NCBI RefSeq assembly: GCF_000247815.1
Contig: NC_021677.1
Coordinates: 41,270,417 to 41,334,416, forward strand
DNA from: Ficedula albicollis
Lineage: Eukaryota > Chordata > Aves > Passeriformes > Muscicapidae
Length of the DNA stretch: 64,000 nucleotides
Direction of reading: 5' to 3'
Shown here: positions 49,520 through 64,000 of the stretch, one piece after another
Layout of the letters: the number at the start of each line of letters is the position of its first letter
Position numbering within the stretch: position 1 is the stretch's first letter
The notes under the pieces: generated by a model
Seen by the model: only the letters and a program-made list of their open reading frames with translations
Told to the model about the DNA's origin: nothing
Databases searched by the model: none
Translations under genes and position numbers: made by a program

Positions 49520-50595
49520 GTATGGCGGGAGGGAATGGAAACTGAGGCGTTCGCTCCATAGAAATAAAGGGACGAGGCCCCAGACATCGCCGAGACTGCG
49601 GTGTCACATAAAAGGGGGAAAGGGAGAATGGATGTAATGCACCTAACTCTCCATCCTTCTGTATGCTTCCTCTCTCCTCCTGCCCAGTTCTGCTCCTTCC
49701 AAATCAACATGGACATGGAGTTAGGCTATGTGATGGTAGCAACCTTTGCCAAATTCCTTGCCTGACTGGCTACCAGATCTGGATATCTGGACTAGTGGGT
49801 CTTCCTGCCTCTGCTAGTGGCACTGATACTGTAAGAATGTGGCAGCTAGTGGTGTAAGGCCTGGAAGGGAAATGCTTTGCCTTCTAATGGTGTTTTAAGG
49901 CCTGTTTGAAGAGCAGAAGCTTCTGCCAAGAGATGGAATTTATGTAGACATATCTGCGCCTTGAGGTGAAAGCTCCAGCATTAAGGGAGTAGAGAAATTC
50001 TTTGTCCTACCTGTCCCTGATATGTAGCCATGTACTCCAAACCTCAGCACAAATCTGGACAGAGAACTTTTGTGAGAGTCAGTCTTTTTCTCCTTTTCCA
50101 GTTTCACCAGCTTTTTAATTAAGATGCTGATTCTTTGACGATAAAAAAACTAGGCACTGAAGAAGATGAAGTTTTTGTCAGCCTCACTAAGGATGAGCTA
50201 TTCCTCAGGCTATTTTGAAAACCTCAGTGCATGCATGTGGAGGTGAATTGCAGTGTGTTGCTCCTTCATGTACAATTCATGTATGAGGAATATGCTGTGT
50301 CCTGACTGCCAGAAGTGTGCTTGCAGATGTGCACGTGTGCAGCTACAATGTGATCAAAAGCAGGAGTGCATCCAAACAATCTCCAACATCCGTGGATGTT
50401 TGGGTATACTTATATACACATACCCCATGTGAGCAAACATGCCTGGATGTACAGATACTCCCTTAATTTCCTCCACTAACTGGAAGAAGGACAGGATCTT
50501 TCATCTTCCAGTGTAGGTGTAGTGGGTTTGCCCAAGTATGGTGTGCTGACTGAGGGCAGGTCTACAGTCCAGGCAGCTGGGGTTAGTCCACCATA

Positions 50596-50680
50596 TCCTT
50601 GCTTCCTTGTGAAATGAAAGAAATGCATGTGTGTCACCACATCCTTTCTTCCTTGTGAAATGAAAGAAATGCATGTGTGG
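50596..50680. repeat. Direct duplication, period 46 bp, two copies
   Basis: CTTCCTTGTGAAATGAAAG followed by AAATGCATGTGTG appears at 50602 and 50648, separated by a short stretch. The core units are identical. Confidence 0.95.
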
Positions 50681-51277
50681 AGAGACCACTCACCTTGTTA
50701 ATTGGATGGATCTGATTACACTCTGTGGCTGGGGATGTTCGACTCCTGAACAGTACAGGGTGCAGTTTATCCCCGCTCTCTGCAGAAGTCACTATATCTA
50801 TCTTGTTTTCATAGATTATAGATATCTCTCCTTAATGTGGAAATACAGCTGTGGAAATAATTACTCTGCCCCACTGATACTTCCTTCTTTATTATGCCAT
50901 GGCCATCTCTAGGGCATTGGCCTGATCCCTGGCAGGATTTCAGTGAGTTGTCATTGCTGAATCTCTGTGACTGAATGTGAACTTGCATTTCTGTCAGCAC
51001 TGACTACATCCCTTCTCCAGCCCTTGGACACTTCCTAGTGTTTCTTTTAGGCACATTCAGATGCTAAAACAGGGACAGGGCAGCAGTCTGAAACAAAGTC
51101 CTGGAGTCTCCTAATACAGGAAGGGACCAGATAACTCTTCTTGGGAATGATACTGGGAGATCTCTGTGGCAGAGCAGAAGAAACCTCGAGAAGGAGAAAA
51201 AGTTTCCAGAGAGAATCAAAAGAAAATGACGCATATGTAACAGTACATGGAGCCTGTATCAGCCAAGGGATGTGCCA

Positions 51278-51350
51278 GTTGACTGAATCCCAAGAGGGGA
51301 GAGTTCTTATGAGAGTTGACTGAATCCCAAGAGGGGAGAGTTCTTCCCTC
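51278..51350. repeat. Direct tandem duplication, period 37 bp, two copies
   Basis: GTTGACTGAATCCCAAGAGG followed by GGAGAGTTCTT occurs at 51278 and 51315 without mismatch. Confidence 0.95.
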
Positions 51351-51859
51351 CACCTTCCTTTCCCTAGCTCAGCCATATTCTTTCTCCCCGTGGTTCCCTA
51401 ATTGATTGCCTGTTAACATGTAACAGACGGGGGAAAGGAGTAAGTGGAAATTTCTCTCACCCTGTCATCAGCTTGGGCTGGCAACTCAGGTACCAAAATG
51501 CTTTTACTCCCAAGAGTCAAGTGTGTTGTGCCTGAGGGTGAGCAATTTCAGCTGTGCAGCTAAAGGCTGAGCCCAGGGGAGCAGGCAGCAAATAAGTCTG
51601 CAGAGTTTGGTTGAGTCAAGAAAATGCACTGTTCCCAGAGCATTTCCAAAAGGTGTTTATCCCGCAACTCTGTTATATTCAGTAGCTGTTTTAAGCATCT
51701 AAAAGACAAAGTGAAAACATCTTCTTCCAGGTTACCCAACATCAATGTAGGCTTTGCAGAAAGCATGCAGATGTGTATGTTACATAACTGCTTTCCTGGT
51801 ATCCTAGTACCAAAATGATTTGTACTAGGATATTAGTACCTTGCCATGATTCAGTGTGT

Positions 51860-52060
51860 GGGAACGGCATTGACTCAGTGGTTTGAGCACCGAGATGGAG
51901 CAATAACCCCGGGATTTCCCAGATGCTCAAGAGATGAAATAGGTACATTCATCATCAGGCTTTTATGGTCTTGGACGAGCTACTTCACTTCTCTGTGCCT
52001 GAGTATTGACAGGTGAAAAAATAATGAATACTATGACAGTACTTACTCTGCTGGCCTTAC
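51860..52060 (+). mobile_element. MIR-family core-SINE fossil
   Basis: GACTCAGTGGTTTGAGCACC and, about 80 bp later, GGTCTTGGACGAGCTACTTC followed by ACTTCTCTGTGCCTGAG, then AATACTATGACAGTACTTAC match the order of MIR segments (GTGGTTAAGAGCAC, ACCTTGGGCAAG, CTCTGTGCCTCAG, AATAGTACCTAC). The box-like 5' end, core and part of the tail are present. Confidence 0.65.
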
Positions 52061-52296
52061 ATGTGCATGCTGCCATAAAATGGGTCTAAATCAGTGCTGA
52101 GTTGCTAAACTACTGCAGCCCTATCTAGATACCCTAGGTCATGAAGCAGAACTTCACATGAAGTCCCCTTCCAACTAGCCTCCCCTCCCCTGCTACAAAT
52201 TATCCTGTGCCTATTAGGGGCTTTTAGCTGCATTAACTCACTTGAATCCTGCATATCTTGAGGCAAGAGTATCTTGCAATAGCCTTTTGACTCCCT

Positions 52297-52314
52297 CTGC
52301 TGCTGCAGCAGCAG
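52297..52314. repeat. Perfect palindrome (CTG)3(CAG)3
   Basis: An 18-bp self-complementary sequence without loop, followed by one more CAG. It could extrude a small hairpin; there is no sign of a longer triplet array. Confidence 0.9.
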
Positions 52315-53556
52315 CAGGAGGAAGGGATATCCAAGCTGCAGACCTTCTTTAAGCATTATGAGTTTTTTGCAGCTCATTTTCTCACTTGGCCAGGTGAGAC
52401 CAGGCTGTCATGAACAATGTAAGGGCTGCTGCTTTTCAAGTGATGGGGAGAAGATAGACTGAGAGCCAGCATGGACATGACTGATTATCTATGAGGTCAC
52501 TAATATTGCTGTGTGGGAGTTCTCTGTCAGTAGGATTTTTCCGAAGAAAAGTAGAATTTTTACCGAGTCAGATTTCCCCAAGAAAAATGATGATAGGAGA
52601 AAAAGAAAAGAAGGCAGGAAAATGTAAACGGTTGATTCCCTTCTAGCTGAAATGGAGTGTTTGGTTTTCCTAAACTAGAACAGGAAGACAGGATCACCCA
52701 ACACACCTTAACCTGTCCCACAGGTTATGGGGGAGTGTCACACCTCTGTCCTTTCTTTTGCTGTGTTACATGGCCCAAGGATCAAGGCCTGGAAAGCTGT
52801 GTGTCATTTCCACTTTGCAGTGTTGGCAGCGCTTGAGACAGAAAAGTGAAAACCTGAGGTGAGATGAGAGAACACACCCTGGCCTGCAGGTCTTTCTCTC
52901 TGAACATGATATTTTGAACCCCAGGATTGGACTTCCCATGCTTTGAGGCAGACAGAAATCCTAAACTGACCTGAAACATTTTCAGTCAGCTGGGTTGTCT
53001 GGCAAAATTTTAATCCTGTTTCTCTGTCATTGTACTGTTTCATGGGATTATATTCTAGTGGCAGTTTACATTTACCTCACCTGACTATGTATATTGTGGA
53101 ATGTGCAGTCTAGTGCAGATAGGAGAGAATCTGAATTTCAAACATACTTAAATGTGCTGCTACTGGTGCTCAGGAGAGGTCTGATTTTTAACAAACGATT
53201 TCATATTAGCTGAATGTAAAGGAATGGGTCTGTTACATAAAAGATAGTTTGGGATGTTTATAAATAAAAGCTCTTTTAATTTCTGTTCCATGGAAAACCA
53301 AACTAATCCTTTCATTCACATTTAGACAAAGGCAAATACTGGACTTTTTACAGGATAGAAATTCTCAATCAAAGTCTATTCCTTATCGTAATAGTTTGCT
53401 TCAGTAGATAGAGCATTATGTATCAGTCAAATACATATTTTCTTTTGTTCATTAATTGTTGCAACTGGTAAGTAGTTTTGCCTACTTTGAATATTAACTA
53501 ATAACAGTGCTGTGTAACGCTATGAGTCCTTTGTTATTCGATATACTCATGACTAT

Positions 53557-53885
53557 GAGTACTTTGCATCTATTTTTCATCTTCAAACAGTGAAAATAAA
53601 GGCTATTTGAGTACCTTGCATCTATTTTTCATCTTCAAACAGTGAAAATAAAGGCTATTTCTAAAATAATCCATTATTATAAAGTAAAAGCTGAAAGCTC
53701 AGCGAAACATTGGAGATTCAGAGAAAAGAGACACATGGGGGGGGGGGGGGGGGGGATGAGTACTTTGCATCTATTTTTCATCTTCAAACAGTGAAAATAA
53801 AGGCTATTTCTAAAATAATCCATTATTATAAAGTAAAAGCTGAAAGCTCAGCGAAACATTGGAGATTCAGAGAAAAGAGACACAT
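53557..53885. repeat. Nested direct duplications with a G19 run at one seam
   Basis: A 52-bp copy (53557-53608) is followed by a 128-bp copy (53609-53736), a run of 19 G (53737-53755), the dinucleotide AT and a second 128-bp copy (53758-53885). The first 52 bp of each copy match. The long copies are nearly identical, differing at GAGTACC versus GAGTACT. The G run occurs exactly at the junction between the long copies and nowhere else nearby. Confidence 0.97.
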
Positions 53886-55449
53886 TCACCATCATCTTCT
53901 GGATAGGAAAGTTGTGCGTTAGGCAAAGTGCCTGCGTCTGTGGATTCCCAGCTTGAGTCTTGCAAGCTTCAAACTCGGTCAGTGTAGCAACAGAACTGCT
54001 GTGTTGGGATGCCTTTACACCAGTAAGGGGCTTAAAAGGTGGATAATGCAGCTCAGAAGACTTGTAGGGATTTATAACAGGCTTGTGATAAAGTCTTCTG
54101 GGGCTTTCTGGTTGTTGTGGTGCTTAGAGGGGCTCCCAGGAAGAGGAGTGGTTGACAGTTTTTCCTGAGCAGAAGAGTGTTACAATCCACAGGCACAAAG
54201 GAGGTTTTGTGTCCCTACAGCTGCAGCCACATCAGCTGGGCACTGTCCCATCCTTCTGTCCTCCTCAGAAACATGCCTGCTACTTTTCAGGTGGGAGTTC
54301 ACAACTTTCCAAAAGCTTCTAAAGCTTACCCAGGGAAGGTGCAGTATTTACTGATCTAGTGCTTGACTGCTGCTTACTATTCACAGATCTATCACTTGAA
54401 TTTAAAAACCCATCTTCAGTGCAACCTCAACTCTATTAGTCTAGTTTTCTGTTTGCCTCAGTACATCTGTACGGTGAGCTCTGTGCAGAAGGATCTTTTC
54501 TGTGGAAGTTCTGTAAAATATTTAGACAAACTTTCTGCCAACAGGGAGCCCCAGAACCCCTGTCCTGCATGCTTGTGCAAACAGGAGGCTGATTTGAGTG
54601 AGGTTTTGTGAACCTCATTTGAAATGTCCAAGCCCTCTTTTGTGAACAGGAGCCAGGTGTGCCACCCTGAGGAGGCAAACAATGCTGGTGTTACAGCTAC
54701 GTGTATCCTGTTGTCCTTATAGCATCATTTGAATCCTTTTCTTTGAAAGCTGAGGCTTAAAAAATAACCCTTCTTACCTCATTCAGATCACTGAGAGATT
54801 TTCCTCTGATTTTCATGAAGTACCTCTCCTCACACCAGGAGTTGAACTATGATGCCTTGGTTAGAAGGACTAATTGAAGTGAATAGCAATGAAGAAGAAA
54901 TGAGATGGACTTTTTTAGCAATCAGAAGCTGAAAATTATTTAAGTACTTTCTTAGCTATTTTTATATAGTCTTTCCTGAGTTTCCTTGCAGAAAGGCTTT
55001 CTAGAAAGGTAGAATCAGTAAGCAGAGAGTAGCCTGTGTCCTCAGTGCTGTACTGATTTCAAGCTCAGTTCCCCTGAGGACTCTATCCCTAATTTAAGCA
55101 GGAGATGGGTGGGACTTCACTGTGTTCCCCAAGTTCAGGGAGGCATTCTTGTCTTCCCAGTCCATCCTGTTCCAGAGAGGTTGGGTGAATATAGAGTCTC
55201 TTGAATGACCAAGTTTTGACGTACAATTTTCAGGTGCTGCTATTATATGTGCACTAGAAATTATGTTCCAAATCGTTTAATGGTCAGAGGTCTAATTTTG
55301 CAGAAAATGGGGTAGTTTTGCAGTTCTCCAGCGTAAACAACCATGATCTGTCACTTTAATAGTCCTTTGCTATTTTGTAGCATCTCTCATCTAAAGGCTT
55401 TAAAGTACAGTTACACCTTAATGAATAAAGACTCGCAGTCTCTCCAGAA

Positions 55450-55590
55450 GGTAGGTTTGGTGTTCATTTCATTTTGCAGATGAGCAAACTAGGACAAGGG
55501 GAGGAAGTGATTTGCTCTCCAAGGTGATATACGAAGGCTTAGAAGAAATCCAAACTCTGATCTGTTTACCTACCACTTGATTTTTGAAGC
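55450..55590 (-). mobile_element. MIR-family core-SINE fossil
   Basis: On the plus strand ATTTTGCAGATGAGCAAACT, GGAAGTGATTTGCTCTCCAA and TCCAAACTCTGATCTG appear in the order of a reverse-complement MIR (ATTTTACAGATGAGGAAACT, TTAAGTGACTTGCCCAAGG, and the GAACCCAGG segment). The element therefore runs antisense to ESRRB. Confidence 0.65.
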
Positions 55591-56270
55591 AATTTTTTAG
55601 GTAAATCTTGTGCCAAGGCATTGGTGAGGTTCTACCTTTTTTTTTCAGATCAAATGTAAATATTTTCTAAGTAAAGGAAATATCTCTAATAAGCAACAGC
55701 TCAAAGCAAGGCCTTGTCTTTTGAACTATCCCTTTTTTTGCCTCTTCCATCAGGAGCACATAATCTACAGTTTGTGACACACAGAGACTTGACTCACATT
55801 CTGTTGTTGCAAGCAGAGATGTGTGCACCTTTGTGTGCTTACCCTCTTCTGCAGGACTTTGCAGCATCCCCAGCTGCTGCAGTGAAGGGAAGCTCTCTCC
55901 AAGGCCCCTGTGCTGGCAGCTGGGCTGGTGGTGTGACTGCCAGCCACTGGGAGGCTGTTGGAATTTCGATGAGTTAATCTCATCACTTTATCACAGGGCA
56001 CTTACAGAAATTACAGGGAGCTGTGAGCAACTCACTGTGCTGGCAGGCAGCCCCAGGGCCCATAAAAGAAATTGAGACGCACACACACACACAAAAAAAA
56101 AATCCGAGAACTCTGGTAAACTTTTGGAAACAGTTTTTTCTGGTCAAGTTCTGCTTGGGTAATGCTGATTGTGCCTTCCCTGGTGATGCCCCTGCTTTCT
56201 GCAGTAATGGCAGGCATTGCCTCCAGCTGTGGCTCTCAATCTCTGCAGTGCACAGCATGATTTTGGGCAT

Positions 56271-56312
56271 GATATAGAGAACTGATATAAAGGGCCTGAT
56301 ATAGAGAACTGC
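56271..56312. repeat. Short direct duplication, period 27 bp
   Basis: GATATAGAGAACTG occurs at 56271 and 56298, with a diverged GATATAAAGGGCCT in between. Confidence 0.85.
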
Positions 56313-58516
56313 TCATTCAAGCTGCACACAGAGTGTGTATGCAGTAACTGGTACCTTCACATACTGTGACACTCTCCCATTTAGTTCTGGTGTAGGTTTT
56401 GTGGACTCTTTCCAGTACTACGCTTGTCAAAGGATCCAGGGAGCAGAAGCATGGGGAAGCCTGGGGATCTGCTTGATGCTGTGCAGGGACCTTGATCTTC
56501 CAGATCAGAGCTGTCACTTTCTCCCATTGCTCTGAAGGCTCAGTGCCCTTACTGTAGTGTCTCTGTCTTAGGGGACAGATTTTTGGGTTTTGGACCATAA
56601 AACATGAAATCTTGCATTTCTCTAGAGCTCTGATCCTGGCTTTGGTGAGACAGGTTGGCATTCAAACAAAGACAAAACCTCCCAAAGTGAGACTGTGTCT
56701 GAGTTTTTTCCCAGGTTTGCTCGTGCTCTGTTCCTTCCTGTGTGGGGCACAAGAAGTATCTGATCATGAGATCAGGGCCACCATACTCACGGGTCTGTGA
56801 TGTGCTGGAGCCCTGCCTCTAGAACAGGAATTGGTTTATTACCTTGAGATCTAGCTTGAATCTCAATTTCCAGCTCTCTGAGAATGTTGATACATGGCTG
56901 GCTATTGAAATTCAGATGTTGCACAATGACGAAATACATCCTGAATGGAAGCAACTTGTGCAGCACACTCTGCTCTGGCTGACAAACTGCATTTGGGGGC
57001 AGATGAGCAGTGGGGAGAGGAATGGGTGGCTGGGCTGAAGCGTAGGGGGAAGTTGCAAGTTTTGTGACAGAGCAAGAAGCAAGAGGCAGAATGTTTATAG
57101 CTAGTGGGCTGACCACCTTTAGGCTTTGGGGGTTGTGTGCTCCTGGGGTTTCACTCAGCATGGACCAAGAATAATGAGATAAATCAAGTGGTGCTTTCTT
57201 TCTTCTGATTCTGTGCTCTGTTTTTCCACTCAGAGATCCAGTAGCTTTGCAATAGCTTAGTGAACCCCAAGGTCTACTTACCACCTCAGAGATTGATATG
57301 TATCAGATTGTTTATCTTTATTTAGAGGAGGGGATGGTCTTGCAAAAAACACAAAAATCCATTACAAAAGTAGGAATAAAAACCAATTCCTTTCCCAGTA
57401 TTACTAAACTGTAAACTCTACTTCTAATATGATGCTATAGAAAGTCCATACTGTGTATTCTCTCAGTTCTTACCTACACTTCTCCCTACAGCTCTCACTG
57501 AACTCTCAAACCTCAATTTCCTACTCTAAACCATTAAACCAGCTTTTTCATTGTTCCACAGACTGTAGAGCTTAGGTACCTTTTCCAGTGCTGCCTGATT
57601 TACCAGTAACTAGACTGCCTTAAGTGTATTGTCATTGTCAATGCATCAGTGCCAAGTTTCGATTTCCAGTCCAGCTCCAGAGCAAACATTGGACAGCCCT
57701 CTTCAGAAACATCAGCTCAAAGTGAATGGCAGGATGGAGACAGCCATTTCTGTCTCTTGTCTTCTGGTACCTAAGACTGTGATCCAGCATAATTCCACTT
57801 ACATCCTCTTATCAGACGTTTGCATCCATGTTTTGGTTATATTCTTGGCTTATAATAAAATGCGATGTGATTAGAAATAAATCTGGGACGCTTCTTTCTC
57901 TTTTTGTCTTGTAGGCAATGTTGAGGGGTGATCATAAATAAAAGGGAATGAGGAAAGAAAAGATAATTCTCTGTGCAGAGGATGAGAGCAGGTGCACAAG
58001 GACTAATAAAGTAAAAAATGTAAAGATTTGCCCAGAGAACCCATGTTCATTTTACAGGATGCTTACCCACCTTTTTCAATGCAGAGGTATTGCTTCCCTG
58101 CTACCTGTAGTATGCCAGCTGGGAGGAGGAAGCAAAGGAGCAAATGCTGTCTCTGAGCTCCCTGGTTCCCCAAGCAGGACAAGAAAAGGCAGGTGACATC
58201 TATCCCACAGACATGGAGCAAGACTGGCAGCAAAGGAAATTCTAGTAATGTGTGAACTGCTCCCACTCTCATCCCTCAGGGAACAGGACAAGTTGCAAGG
58301 GGTGCAGCACAAGGGATGATGACATGCCTGGAGGACACTTGCCTGGAAGCCCAGCACTGCAGTCATCCCCTTGGCTAGGTCAGCAGGGTAAAGTCTCAGG
58401 GAATGTGTGTGTAGGTGAATGAGCAAACATGCCACATTTACAGACTGATGGTGGAGGGAATATCTGGGCACTGCAGCCTGTCCTGGCTCCATGGTGAGAG
58501 CATGATTCCTGGGTGA

Positions 58517-64000
<5,484 letters not shown>

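Noticed and set aside
48944..49561. 205-codon plus-strand frame overlapping the exon in another frame
   Set aside because: Alanine-, proline- and threonine-rich shadow of the ESRRB reading frame, running through the donor site.
48895..49716. 273-codon minus-strand frame opposite the ESRRB exon
   Set aside because: It is the antisense shadow of a GC-rich real exon; it has no domain and crosses the splice sites.

Overview
The window is intronic and 5'-flanking sequence of a vertebrate nuclear gene, very probably from a bird. Avian origin is inferred from CR1-type LINE remnants (a 3' fragment near 18.65 kb with the avian CR1 terminal motif, and older CR1 bodies near 44.2-45.0 kb and 47.4-48.2 kb), MIR-like core-SINE fossils and the absence of recognisable Alu, B1 or young L1 elements. 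The order or species cannot be resolved from the sequence alone.

Only one gene can be supported: ESRRB (estrogen-related receptor beta, NR3B2) on the plus strand. Two coding exons lie in the window. The first (49110-49519, ATG at 49123) encodes the N-terminal domain with its phospho-sumoyl motif and the first zinc finger with the EACKA P-box. The second (58539-58655, 117 bp) encodes the second zinc finger. They are joined by a 9,019-bp intron with canonical splice sites and a split glycine codon. The ligand-binding-domain exons must lie beyond 64000. The first exon begins in the middle of a codon in the reading frame, so a further upstream exon exists; it was not located.

Layout: 0-5.9 kb is flanking or intronic sequence with a 71-bp tandem duplication, a perfect CCTTT array of about 109 copies and an unexplained 275-codon ORF. 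5.9-7.5 kb is a CpG island (candidate promoter) interrupted by G homopolymers of 132 and 898 bases that are probably assembly artefacts over a G-rich repeat. 7.5-49.1 kb is AT-rich presumed intron with a second small CpG-rich patch at 18.1 kb, several CpG-retaining candidate conserved elements, CR1 and MIR fossils and an ATTTT array of about 105 copies ending in a variant block. 49.1-58.7 kb holds the two ESRRB exons and many short direct tandem duplications. 58.7-64 kb is the start of the next intron.

I found no new multi-gene system. The most notable signals are the G homopolymers, one of which (19 G at 53737) sits exactly at the seam of a 128-bp duplication; the concentration of tandem duplications around the DNA-binding-domain exons; and ERR-type response elements, including one pair created by a duplication, in the putative flank and intron of a gene that itself encodes an ERR.
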